From contig JBFWNN010000030.1 of assembly GCA_050251035.1 (NCBI GenBank), positions 1 through 64,000 on the forward strand: DNA of 64,000 nt, read 5' to 3'. Shown in pieces: positions 8,260 through 15,926 of this stretch (within the stretch, counting starts at the first letter, position 1; each line of letters opens with the position of its first letter). The position numbers and the translations under genes were made by a program. The DNA is from Taklimakanibacter sp050251035 (lineage in GTDB: Bacteria; Pseudomonadota; Alphaproteobacteria; Rhizobiales; Aestuariivirgaceae). The notes under the pieces were generated by a model. It was not told where the DNA came from. It ran no database searches and worked only from the letters and a program-made list of their open reading frames with translations.

Positions 8260-9417
8260 CTAAGCGGCGCTGGTCAGGCCGTCGCGCAGGCGATTGGCGA
8301 TCACGCGCACGCGCTCGCTCGAATAGCGGGCGATGAAATCGAGATATTTGGCGCGCTCGGCCGCCGGCATGGCGCCATCGCCGGTCATGATCTCCTCGAT
8401 CAGGCGGCGGGCGAAATTTTCCGCGCTGAGCGTGCGCTTCGTGTCGCGCAGCTCGCGCTCGACCAGCCCCGCAGCGCGGATCAGTCCGATGCAGGTCGGA
8501 GGCAGACCTGAGCTGCGATAGAGCGCGTTGAAGCCGAAAGCGCCGCCATAGAGCGTCTCCTCGACCCGCGCCACCGGAGCGTTGGCGAGATGCGCCATCG
8601 CGTTCTCGACCAGGCGCATCTGGCCGATGCAGGCCGCCCGCATGACGATCGAGGCGGTGAGCATGCTGCGCGAGGTCATGAAGCGGATGAGCGGCGGCAG
8701 CTCCTTGTCGCTGGCGCTGTCGAGGATCTGCAGCACGGCGCGCTCCTCGGCGTCGGCGACCATGTCGGCCGCGTCATTGGCCGGCACCCAGCCGCGTTCC
8801 GCCATGAGCTGGTGCACCTGGTTGGAGGCGCGCTTGGCCTGCAGGATGCGGATGTCGAGCGGCAGATCGTCGAGAGCGAGGAGCCGGTCGATGATCTCCT
8901 GCACCCGGCCGAAGCGGGCATAGAGAATGCGGCAATTGCGCTCGCCGATGGCGCAGTCCGCATTGTCGAACAGCGCCAGGCACGCCGACAGATCGGCCTG
9001 GGTGGCGATCTCCTTGATGACATCGTCGGTGAGGTCCGGCCGTTGCGCCAGGGTCACCTGGCGGGGGGTGTCGCCGACGCGCGCGATGCTGCGCATCTTC
9101 CACGGATCGAGCGCCGGAGTCGCCGCGAGGAACGGCAAGGCGATGTCGTCCTCATCGGCGATGATGCTGAACAGGATGTCGCCATCGAGGTCCTGAACGC
9201 CGATAAGTCCGTCCATCAAAGCGCGGCGGACTTCCTTCACCGGATCGGTCGCAAGCTTGAGCACCGTCGGCACGACGCAGCTGCGCTCGCTTTCCGGCGC
9301 CTCGGGATCGCCGATCAGGCGCGCGAGCTCGACCGCGAGCTGGATGCGCGCTTGCGCGTCCCCGGTTTCGACGATCGTGTCGAATATGCTGACATCGAGC
9401 CCTGGCTGGCCGGACAT
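8260..9417 (-). CDS. DUF2336 domain-containing protein
   Basis: A 385-residue cytosolic, all-helical protein of the alphaproteobacterial DUF2336 family; function is not established. The N-terminal half has HEAT-like alternation (ELARLIGDPEAPESERSCV, ATDPVKEVRRALMDGL, PFLAATPALD, AQRPDLTDDVIKEIATQAD), consistent with a scaffold or partner-switch protein. There is no signal peptide or membrane span. It is monocistronic: a gap of about 90 bases separates it from the upstream MFS gene, and a near-match to a CtrA box lies at 9468-9482, about 50 bases before the start codon. Confidence 0.8.
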   Translation of the reverse strand: MSGQPGLDVSIFDTIVETGDAQARIQLAVELARLIGDPEAPESERSCVVPTVLKLATDPVKEVRRALMDGLIGVQDLDGDILFSIIADEDDIALPFLAATPALDPWKMRSIARVGDTPRQVTLAQRPDLTDDVIKEIATQADLSACLALFDNADCAIGERNCRILYARFGRVQEIIDRLLALDDLPLDIRILQAKRASNQVHQLMAERGWVPANDAADMVADAEERAVLQILDSASDKELPPLIRFMTSRSMLTASIVMRAACIGQMRLVENAMAHLANAPVARVEETLYGGAFGFNALYRSSGLPPTCIGLIRAAGLVERELRDTKRTLSAENFARRLIEEIMTGDGAMPAAERAKYLDFIARYSSERVRVIANRLRDGLTSAA

Positions 9418-9509
9418 GAAGGCTACCCACTCACAAAATCCTCGCCGCTAAAATTGTCCGAGAACCATTAAGAAACGGTTCACCATGCGGCACGAGGCTT
9501 TTGAATGGG

Positions 9510-10760
9510 TTAGTTCGCGGGCTGCGGTTTGGCCGAGCCTTCTTCGGCCTGCGCCTGGGCGGCGACGGGCGTCGTCATCGGCCCCACCTTCATGATGTCG
9601 CCGGCCGAGGCCTTGACGGTCGTCGGACGCTGCTGGCGACGCCAGAAGGCATGCACTGCCATGATCGCATAGATCACCGCCATGAAGGTCATGAAGCCGG
9701 ACGATCCCAGATATTGCATGAAGAAGCCGGCGATCGAGGGCCCCGCCATGGCGCCGGTGCCATAGAGCAGGACGAGCTTGCTCGACGCCCCCAGCATCTG
9801 CTCCTTCGCCATGTGGTCGTTGGCATGGGCGATGACCAGCGAATAGATCGGCAGCGCGATGGCGCCGAACACGGTGAACAGGCCGATGAGCATGGTGGAG
9901 GAGATGCCCGAGGCCGGTATGCTGACGACGGCGATCGCCGCCGCGATGGCGCTGAGGATCATGATGATGCTGCGCCGGTCATAGCGGTCGGAGAGAACGC
10001 CAGCCGGGTATTGCGACACGATGAGCGCCAGGGGCGGCAACGCCATCATCACCGAGACCAGCGACAGCGGCAGCCCCTGCATGAGCGCATAGACGGCACC
10101 CATGCTGAAGAAGGCGCTCTGGGCCAGACCGCTCGCCAATGTCGCGACGATGGCGAGCGGCGAGGAGCGGTAGATCTCGGCGAGCGTCACCGAGCGCGTG
10201 CCGGCGAGGCTCGGCGTCTCGCTTGGCATCAGGGTGAGCGGCAGCATCGCCATCGACAGCAGGGCCGAGACGATGATGAAGCGCGAGAAGCCCGATCCGT
10301 CGGCGACGTTGAGGAGGAATTGCCCGAGGCCCATCGCCGCATAGGTGATGATCATGTAGACCGACAGCAGCTGGCCGCGGTTCTTGTTCGTCGAGGCCGA
10401 GTTGAGCCAGCTCTCGCAGACGATGAACAGGCCCGAGGTGCACAGTCCCGCGACGAAGCGCATGAGGAACCACCAGACAGGCTCGACCCACAGGGGAATG
10501 AGCAGCACCGCCGTTGAGACGACGGACGCGAAAGCCGCGAAGACGCGGATATGGCCGACGCTCTGGACGATGCGCGGCGTGACGATGGAGCTGAGCAGCA
10601 GGCCGGCGAAATAGCCGGACATGATCAGCCCGGTGGTCGCGGCGTCGAAATTCTCGGCACTCGCCCGGACGCCGACCAGCGACCCATGCAGCCCGTGGCC
10701 GAGCGACAGGATGGCCACGCCGAGCAGGAGCACCCAGACCGACCGCAAACCGGCAAACAT
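9510..10760 (-). CDS. MFS transporter (YcaD-like)
   Basis: Inner-membrane transporter of the major facilitator superfamily, 416 residues with twelve predicted spans. The first helix is SVWVLLLGVAILSLGHGLHG; loop 2-3 contains GLIMSGYFAGLLLSSIVTPR, and the second half starts around residue 205 with SGLAQSAFFSMGAVYALMQG and has YPAGVLSDRYDRRSI as the matching loop. The pattern fits the YcaD/sugar-efflux-like subgroup. The C-terminal tail is polar and rich in Ala, Pro and Gln. Substrate cannot be told from sequence. The ATG is preceded by a GGGG run, and no partner gene is coupled to it. Confidence 0.82.
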   Translation of the reverse strand: MFAGLRSVWVLLLGVAILSLGHGLHGSLVGVRASAENFDAATTGLIMSGYFAGLLLSSIVTPRIVQSVGHIRVFAAFASVVSTAVLLIPLWVEPVWWFLMRFVAGLCTSGLFIVCESWLNSASTNKNRGQLLSVYMIITYAAMGLGQFLLNVADGSGFSRFIIVSALLSMAMLPLTLMPSETPSLAGTRSVTLAEIYRSSPLAIVATLASGLAQSAFFSMGAVYALMQGLPLSLVSVMMALPPLALIVSQYPAGVLSDRYDRRSIIMILSAIAAAIAVVSIPASGISSTMLIGLFTVFGAIALPIYSLVIAHANDHMAKEQMLGASSKLVLLYGTGAMAGPSIAGFFMQYLGSSGFMTFMAVIYAIMAVHAFWRRQQRPTTVKASAGDIMKVGPMTTPVAAQAQAEEGSAKPQPAN

Positions 10761-10843
10761 CGAAACCCCTCTATTGTCGGACTTCGCCTACTGCACGGAG
10801 ATTGTGAAAGGATTGTGCTCGCTTCACGCTTTTGTCACGGAAA

Positions 10844-11209
10844 TCAGAGCAAGCCGACCTGCTTCAGCTTGAATTCCAGCAGGTCGCGGTCGAAGGGCTT
10901 GAGCAGGAACTCCGCCGCTCCTTCGATGATGGCGCTGCCGATCTCGTCGGTATTGGCCTTTTCCGTATAGACCAGGACGACGGGCTTGCGACCGTTGGCG
11001 GCGCGGCGCACCCGCTTGACGAACTCGCCGGCGCTCATGCTGCCGATCCGGTCGGCCGTGACCACGACATCGGGGGAATTGGCGCGGCAATGCTTGAGGG
11101 CGGCATCGGCCGAGGCGGTCTCGGCCATGTCGAATCCATACTGACCTAGGAGTTCGCTCAGAGCCCGACGCTCCGCATGATCCTCATCGACAAGCAGACA
11201 TCTTGTCAT
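10844..11209 (-). CDS. Single-domain response regulator (CheY-like receiver)
   Basis: A 121-residue stand-alone receiver domain with no output domain. Acidic pocket residues D8, E9 and D10 are in CLLVDEDHAER, the phospho-acceptor aligns to D53 (VVVTADRIGSMSAG), and the conserved Thr and Lys are T82 and K104 (FLLKPFD). The loop after D53 lacks the usual Met-Pro pair, reading RIGSMSAG. The start at 11209 is preferred because GGAAGGA sits nine bases upstream. It resembles lone receivers of rhizobial motility or cell-cycle circuits. No histidine kinase is nearby. A perfect CtrA-type box lies at 11282-11297, about 73 bases upstream. Confidence 0.82.
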   Translation of the reverse strand: MTRCLLVDEDHAERRALSELLGQYGFDMAETASADAALKHCRANSPDVVVTADRIGSMSAGEFVKRVRRAANGRKPVVLVYTEKANTDEIGSAIIEGAAEFLLKPFDRDLLEFKLKQVGLL

Positions 11210-11557
11210 GTCGATTATTCCTTCCAGACGCATCCGCAACCATGCCGTTATTGCCTTTAGGGAGTCCTGCGACCGCGGTGGTTAATGCGTCGTTAACAGT
11301 GTTTCCACAGTGCAAGGGTTCCGGAAAAATGAAACCATTTCATAGCCTTGACCTGTCATGTGGCCGACTTATCCACAGTCTGGGATTGTGGCGGTTTGAT
11401 GCCTTTCCGGGACTCGTTTAGCGACTCACCGTCAAATTCACACAGCCTCAGATTGCGGTCCGCCCCGGAGCCCCTGTCCGAAAGCAGAAGGAGCGGAGCG
11501 ATTCCCATGGGCCTGGCGATAGTCTAGGAGTTTCTGACGAGCGAAAGGGAGCCGTTC
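11210..11557. other. Divergent intergenic region between receiver gene and MaoC gene
   Basis: 348 bases without a gene. It holds the Shine-Dalgarno of the leftward receiver gene, the CtrA-type box at 11282-11297, an AT-richer stretch around 11300-11345, and, close to 11558, the purine-rich GAAAGGGAGCC that serves the rightward MaoC gene. I see no RNA gene, hairpin terminator or conserved short reading frame in it. Confidence 0.5.
11282..11297. promoter_or_regulatory. Candidate CtrA-binding box (TTAA-N7-TTAAC)
   Basis: Sequence TTAATGCGTCGTTAAC is an exact match to TTAA-N7-TTAAC, the consensus for the cell-cycle regulator CtrA in alphaproteobacteria. It is about 73 bases upstream of the lone receiver gene, a position compatible with activation or repression. 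TTAA is rare in this GC-rich window, so a spaced pair is unlikely by chance, but binding is inferred only. Confidence 0.5.
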
Positions 11558-12016
11558 ATGCCAGGATTGTGGTTCGAGGACTTCGAGGTAGGCAAGATCT
11601 ACCGCCACTCCATCACTCGCACGGTGACCGAGATGGACAACATGATGTTCTCCTGCCTCACCATGAATCCGCAGCCCCTCCATATCGACCGGCATTTCTC
11701 GGCCCAGACCGAATGGGGTCAGCCGCTGATGAACTCGCTCTTCACCTTGGGCCTCATGATCGGCATCTCGGTGAACGACCTGACGCTCGGCACCACCATC
11801 GCCAATCTCGGCATGACCGACGTGAAGTTCCCTGCCCCGCTCTTCCAGGGCGACACGGTGAACGTCACGACCGAGGTACTCGCCAAGCGCGAGAGCAAAT
11901 CGAGATCCGAGGCCGGCATCATCGACTTCCACCACAAGGCCTTCAAGCAGGACGGCACGCTGGTGGCCGAATGCCGGCGCCAGGCCTTCATGCGCAAGCG
12001 TCCGGCCGTGGGCTGA
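11558..12016 (+). CDS. MaoC-family (R)-enoyl-CoA hydratase-like protein
   Basis: Single hot-dog-fold hydratase-like protein of 152 residues. WFEDFEVGKIYRHSITRTVTEMDN opens the MaoC fold; NPQPLHIDRHFSAQTEWGQPL is the catalytic Asp/His-type segment, followed by NLGMTDVKFPAPLFQGDTV. GAAAGGGAGCC precedes the ATG. It is followed two bases later by a citrate-lyase-beta-like gene. That pair recalls the mesaconyl-CoA hydratase / malyl-CoA lyase couple of C4-C5 dicarboxylate metabolism, although true mesaconyl-CoA hydratases are about twice this length. The precise substrate is unknown. Confidence 0.8.
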   Translation: MPGLWFEDFEVGKIYRHSITRTVTEMDNMMFSCLTMNPQPLHIDRHFSAQTEWGQPLMNSLFTLGLMIGISVNDLTLGTTIANLGMTDVKFPAPLFQGDTVNVTTEVLAKRESKSRSEAGIIDFHHKAFKQDGTLVAECRRQAFMRKRPAVG

Positions 12017-12018
12017 CG

Positions 12019-12843
12019 ATGCGCTCGCTCCTCTTCGTCCCGGCTGACAGCGAGAAGAAGCTCCCCAAGGCGCTCGCCTCTGAAGCCGATGTCGTCATCC
12101 TCGATCTCGAGGATTCGGTGGCGCTCGCCGACAAGCCCAGGGCGCGCGGCTTGGCGCGCGATATCCTGTCGTCGCCGCGTGGCCGCGCCAGGCTGTTCGT
12201 GCGTGTCAATGCGCTGGCGAGCGGCCTGATCGCCGACGACCTCGCCGCCGTTGCCGCGGCCGGGCCCGACGGCCTCCTGCTGCCCAAGTCGGAATCCGGC
12301 GCCGACGTGAAGCGTCTCATTGCCATGGCGAGGCTTCCCGTCATCGCCATCGCCACCGAGACGGCGGCGGCGATGTTCAACCTCGGCACCTATGGCGATT
12401 GCGGACCTCGGCTTCTCGGCCTCACCTGGGGCATGGAGGATCTCGCCGCGGCTCTGGGCGCGCAGGCGAACCGCGACACGCAAGGCCGCCCGACCGCACC
12501 CTATGATCTCGCGCGTACTCTCTGCCTGATCGGAGCGCGCGCCGCGGGCGTCGAGCCGGTCGACGGCGTCTATGCCAACTTCCGCGACCTGGCGGGGCTC
12601 GAGACGCAATGCCGCGATGCGGTGCGCGACGGCTTCACCGCCAAGCTGTGCATCCATCCCGACCAGGTGGCGATCGTCAATCGCGTCTTCACCCCTTCGC
12701 CCGAGGCGATCGCCAGGGCTGAGCGCATCGTCACGGCGTTCGCCGCGGCGGGCGATGCCGGCGTCATCGGTCTCGATGGCGAGATGCTCGACGTCCCGCA
12801 TCTCAAGGCGGCGAAGGCCTTGCTGGCGCGCCGTAAGAGCTAG
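12019..12843 (+). CDS. HpcH/HpaI aldolase / citrate lyase beta-like CoA-ester lyase
   Basis: Mg-dependent TIM-barrel enzyme acting on malyl-CoA-type esters, 274 residues. It starts MRSLLFVPADSEKKL, then VVILDLEDSVALADKPRAR (substrate and metal segment), VRVNALASGL, LLPKSESGADVK, GLTWGMEDLAAALGA and KLCIHPDQVAIVNRVFTP. These blocks are typical of CitE-like and malyl-CoA lyase/thioesterase enzymes. The ATG lies two bases past the MaoC stop, so the two are co-translated. It could be a CoA lyase or a thioesterase (Mcl2-like); sequence alone does not decide. Its TAG stop abuts a palindromic repeat. Confidence 0.85.
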   Translation: MRSLLFVPADSEKKLPKALASEADVVILDLEDSVALADKPRARGLARDILSSPRGRARLFVRVNALASGLIADDLAAVAAAGPDGLLLPKSESGADVKRLIAMARLPVIAIATETAAAMFNLGTYGDCGPRLLGLTWGMEDLAAALGAQANRDTQGRPTAPYDLARTLCLIGARAAGVEPVDGVYANFRDLAGLETQCRDAVRDGFTAKLCIHPDQVAIVNRVFTPSPEAIARAERIVTAFAAAGDAGVIGLDGEMLDVPHLKAAKALLARRKS

Positions 12844-12943
12844 CGCATGATCCGGAAAGGTGGCTATCGGTTTTCCGATAAGATCATGCGCAAACAAAAG
12901 GATAGAGCGTGATGGCGTTTCAGCGAAAAGCCATCGCGCTCTA
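12843..12943. repeat. Two-hairpin Hyphomicrobiales-type intergenic repeat
   Basis: Two inverted repeats in tandem: GCGCATGATC / GATCATGCGC (12843-12852 and 12882-12891) and TAGAGCGTGATGGC / GCCATCGCGCTCTA (12904-12917 and 12930-12943, one mismatch). The architecture and wording match a short dispersed element I recall as common in rhizobial genomes. It exactly fills the gap between two convergent genes and even supplies bases of both stop codons, so it may also work as a bidirectional terminator. I saw no second full copy in this window. Confidence 0.72.
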
Positions 12944-13537
12944 ATCCGGCCGGCGCATGCGCCAGGCCGTCTCGACCGTCGTATATTCGCTGTAGCCCAT
13001 GCGGGCGATGGGCTTCATCGCCGCCGTGTCGACGCGGCCATCCGCGATGAAACGGTCGTCGATGTAGACGCCGACGACGCGCCCGATGATCGCCCAGTTC
13101 GTGGCATCGCCGTGATCGTCGGGCAAGGGCACGATCTGAAACAGCCGGCATTCGAGCGCCGCCGGGCTCTCCTTGACGCGCGGCGGCTTGACGAAGCGCG
13201 TCGGCGCCGGCGTGAGGCCCGCGAGCTTGAACTCGTCGACGTCGGGCGCCACGCGCGCCGATGACGCATTCATCTGCTCGCGCAAGTCATAGGTTGCGAT
13301 ATTGATGACGAATTCGGCCATCGCCTCGATATTGGCGAGCGAGTCCTTCATGCCGGACGATCCGATCACGATGTAGTGCGGCCTCTCGGAGACCGCGTTG
13401 AAGAAGCTGTAGGGTGCCAGATTGGGGACGCCCGTTCTCGACATGCTGGAAATCCACCCGATCGGACGCGGCGCCACGATCGCCTTGAACGGGTCGTTGG
13501 GCAGGCCATGCGTGTTGTCGATCGCATCATAATGCAT
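12941..13537 (-). CDS. Flavin reductase family (split-barrel FMN-binding) protein
   Basis: 198-residue FMN-binding split-barrel protein. FKAIVAPRPIGWISSMSRTG and NLAPYSFFNAVSERP are the classical flavin-binding blocks, followed by KDSLANIEAMAEFVINIA, PPRVKESPAALECRLFQI and GRVVGVYIDDRFI. Members reduce flavin for two-component monooxygenases or act as stand-alone oxidoreductases; no monooxygenase lies nearby. The ATG shares one base with the stop of the HAD gene (TGATG), so both are probably translated together. Its stop codon falls within the second hairpin of the intergenic repeat. Confidence 0.85.
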   Translation of the reverse strand: MHYDAIDNTHGLPNDPFKAIVAPRPIGWISSMSRTGVPNLAPYSFFNAVSERPHYIVIGSSGMKDSLANIEAMAEFVINIATYDLREQMNASSARVAPDVDEFKLAGLTPAPTRFVKPPRVKESPAALECRLFQIVPLPDDHGDATNWAIIGRVVGVYIDDRFIADGRVDTAAMKPIARMGYSEYTTVETAWRMRRPD

Positions 13538-14247
13538 CAGCCGATCCTCCTGAGCAGCGCCGGCAGCTCGGTGATGCTGGCGATCACGTGATCGGCGAGC
13601 GGCGCCAGATGGTCAGCTGCCGAATTGCCGGAGAGCACGCCCACGGCGAGCCCCGCCCCCGCATCATGCGCCGTCTCCATGTCATGCGGGTTGTCGCCGA
13701 CCATCGCGACCTCATCCGCCCTGATGCCGACCGCATCGGCGAAAGCATGGATCATGTCGCCGAAAGGTTTGGGCCGCTTCACACTGTCGGCACCGAGAAT
13801 GACGTCGAAGAGCTGGGCGGCATCGAGCGCTCCCATATGCGCCACCGCCGAAGCGGCTGTGTCATTGGTGGCGACGCCGAGCCTCAGCTCCATCCGACGC
13901 AGCTCTTCGAGAATGGGCCTGAGCGGCAGCAGCGGTTTCAGATGCTTCAGGCCGAGGCCGCGATAGTCGACATCGAGCAACCGCATCTTTTGGGCGAGGC
14001 CCGGGGCATCGAGCCCCGGCCACCACACCTCGACGATGTCGCGCGTCGTGCCTTGCGCCAGGATCGATCCCGCCTTGAAGGCGCCGGTCGCGGGGTCGTA
14101 GCCCGCGGCAACGAACTTCGCCTCGACCTCCGCCGGGCCGAGATCGGCGAAGACCTCGCGGAGGAGCTCCCGATAGGCCGGAACCCATGTGCCGGTCACA
14201 TCGATCAACGTCCCGTCCTTGTCGAAGAGAACCCCTTTGATGGTCAT
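13537..14247 (-). CDS. HAD-superfamily phosphatase (phosphoglycolate phosphatase-like)
   Basis: 236-residue haloacid-dehalogenase phosphatase. Motif I is GVLFDKDGTLIDV with nucleophile D9 and acid D11; an alpha-helical cap follows at about 20-90; motif II is LGVATNDTAASA, motif III the Lys in SVKRPKPFGDMI, and motif IV VAMVGDNPHDMETAHDAG. The organisation fits the Gph/PhnX-type subgroup, but substrate is not defined. It lies between nitroreductase (8-base gap) and flavin reductase (1-base overlap) in a leftward three-gene operon of redox and phosphatase functions. Confidence 0.85.
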   Translation of the reverse strand: MTIKGVLFDKDGTLIDVTGTWVPAYRELLREVFADLGPAEVEAKFVAAGYDPATGAFKAGSILAQGTTRDIVEVWWPGLDAPGLAQKMRLLDVDYRGLGLKHLKPLLPLRPILEELRRMELRLGVATNDTAASAVAHMGALDAAQLFDVILGADSVKRPKPFGDMIHAFADAVGIRADEVAMVGDNPHDMETAHDAGAGLAVGVLSGNSAADHLAPLADHVIASITELPALLRRIG

Positions 14248-14255
14248 GACGGGCG

Positions 14256-14843
14256 TCAGCCTCGCCAGCGGGTGATGAGGCTTTCGGGATCGGGCCGCGG
14301 CCGGTCCTCGAGTGCGGCTCCCGGCGTGCCGAGATAGACGATGCCGACGATCTTCTCGGTCGAGCCGAGGCCCATCGCCTTCATGATCTCCGGGTCATAG
14401 GCGATCCAATCGGTATTCCACTGGGCGCCCACGCCCAGCGCCGCGGCGGCGAGCAGCAGGTTCTGCGTCAGGGCGCCGGCGGAGAGAAGCTGCTCCCATT
14501 CCGGGATCTTCACATGCGGCCCGGCCTTGGAGACGATGACGAGCACGGTCGGGGCCCTGACGAACAGGCCCGCCTGGAAGGCAAGCGAATCCGCGCCGTG
14601 ATCGGGATGGAGCGCCTGCCAGCGGGCCTTGATGATCTCTCCGAATGTCCGCCGCGCTTCGCCCTCGAACAGCACGAGCCGCCATGGCGTGAGCTTGCCG
14701 TGATCGGGCACGCGCACGGCGATTTCGAGGATGGTCTTGAGCTGCTCGGGCGTGGGACCAGGCTCGCCCATGGCTTTGACGGAGGCCGATTTGCGGGTCT
14801 GGAGGAGGCTCAGGGCTGAGGAGGTGTCGTTGAGGCGGGTCAT
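14256..14843 (-). CDS. Nitroreductase family protein (YdjA-like)
   Basis: FMN-dependent NAD(P)H oxidoreductase of the nitroreductase superfamily, 195 residues from the ATG at 14843. The flavin-binding LLQTRKSASVKAMGEPGP, VRVPDHGKLTPWRLVLFEG, LLLAAAALGVGAQWNTDW and KIVGIVYLGTPG match the short YdjA/TdsD-like type. A TTG at 14906 would add 21 residues, but AAGG sits at the right distance from 14843 and family members begin near this point. It is the first gene of the leftward operon with the HAD phosphatase and flavin reductase; a CtrA-type box lies upstream at 14916-14930. Confidence 0.83.
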   Translation of the reverse strand: MTRLNDTSSALSLLQTRKSASVKAMGEPGPTPEQLKTILEIAVRVPDHGKLTPWRLVLFEGEARRTFGEIIKARWQALHPDHGADSLAFQAGLFVRAPTVLVIVSKAGPHVKIPEWEQLLSAGALTQNLLLAAAALGVGAQWNTDWIAYDPEIMKAMGLGSTEKIVGIVYLGTPGAALEDRPRPDPESLITRWRG

Positions 14844-14915
14844 GCGCCTTAACAAGAGAAGCCTCCCGACAAAGTCAAGTTCGGAAACAACAAGCCTCAA
14901 TTGCAAGCGAAGGCG

Positions 14916-14930
14916 TTAACCAAAAATTAA
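14916..14930. promoter_or_regulatory. Candidate CtrA-binding box (TTAA-N7-TTAA)
   Basis: TTAACCAAAAATTAA is an exact TTAA-N7-TTAA match, 73 bases from the nitroreductase start on the left and 85 from the secreted-protein start on the right. Either promoter could be the target. Binding is inferred from consensus only. Confidence 0.42.
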
Positions 14931-15014
14931 GCATATCATTGAGCCGGCCCCACTTCTCGTGTTGGCTTGCCCTGCCGGCCGGACCGGTTGAGGGAAAACA
15001 GGGGAACGTCTCGC

Positions 15015-15926
15015 ATGCACGTCGGCTTCATCCGTGCAGCTTTACTCGGCCGCCAGGCGCTTGGATGCGTCCTGGCGGCATTTCTTTCGGCCACGGCCCC
15101 TGCTCTTGCCGCCTCCTCGACCGCCGCCATAGACCGCGCCCCCGAGGTCCTGCGCTCGGGCGAGGATGTCGGCGCCGAGGTTCGCATCGAGCTCACCCGC
15201 CCCGGCGACGAGGGCCTCACCTTCAATGCCCGCCTCAGCGAGGCGGGCGGCGTCATCAACCGGCCGATCTCCTGGCAGGTGCGGGCCTTCGGCGGGGAAA
15301 CCCTGTTTGCGCAAGACGCCGACGAGGCTTCGCTCGCGGCCGAGCCAGGCGACTATATGGTGGAAGCGAGCTATGGCGCGGTGAAGATCGAACGCAAGCT
15401 CACTTTGCTCGCGGGGCAGCGCCTTGCCGTGACCTTCGTGCTCAATGCCGGCGGCTTGCGCGTACTGCCGAAGCTCAAGCAGCTCGGCCTCCCCGCCGCC
15501 CGGCCCTTCACCAGCATCTACAGGTCGTCCGGCGTCGATGGCGGAACGCTCGTCGCCATCACCGACGAGCCGGGCGAGATCCTGAGGCTCGGCGCCGGGT
15601 CCTACCGCATCGAGAGCCGCTTCCAGCCGGGCAATGCCCAGGCCATGACCGAGGTCACGGTCAAGCCGGGCCTGCTTTCGGCGGTCGAGCTCGACATGAC
15701 CGCCGGCATTGCCCGGCTCGATGCCTCGGGTGCCGGCGAGCGCGAGATTTACTGGATCATCACCGATGCCAAGGGCGAAAGACTGCCCGGCATCCCTGGC
15801 CCCACCGCCGATGTGGTGCTGAAGCCCGGCCGCTACGTGCTCCGTACACGGATTGACGGCGTCGAGAGGATTTCAGCCTTCACCATCGAGCCCGGCCGCG
15901 TCAGCGCCATCATTCAATCGAATTAG
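15015..15926 (+). CDS. Secreted or periplasmic protein of unknown function
   Basis: A 303-residue protein that I do not recognise by name. The start at 15015 is preferred because GGGGAA lies nine bases upstream; a further upstream start at 14967 is in frame but has no such signal. The N-terminus LLGRQALGCVLAAFLSATA followed by ALAAS is a clear signal peptide. The mature protein consists of three similar beta-rich segments of roughly 80-90 residues, each ending in a GDYMVEASYG / GSYRIESRF / GRYVLRTRID type strand, suggesting repeated Ig- or carboxypeptidase-regulatory-like folds. It converges on the cyclase gene with a 4-base overlap. Confidence 0.65.
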   Translation: MHVGFIRAALLGRQALGCVLAAFLSATAPALAASSTAAIDRAPEVLRSGEDVGAEVRIELTRPGDEGLTFNARLSEAGGVINRPISWQVRAFGGETLFAQDADEASLAAEPGDYMVEASYGAVKIERKLTLLAGQRLAVTFVLNAGGLRVLPKLKQLGLPAARPFTSIYRSSGVDGGTLVAITDEPGEILRLGAGSYRIESRFQPGNAQAMTEVTVKPGLLSAVELDMTAGIARLDASGAGEREIYWIITDAKGERLPGIPGPTADVVLKPGRYVLRTRIDGVERISAFTIEPGRVSAIIQSN

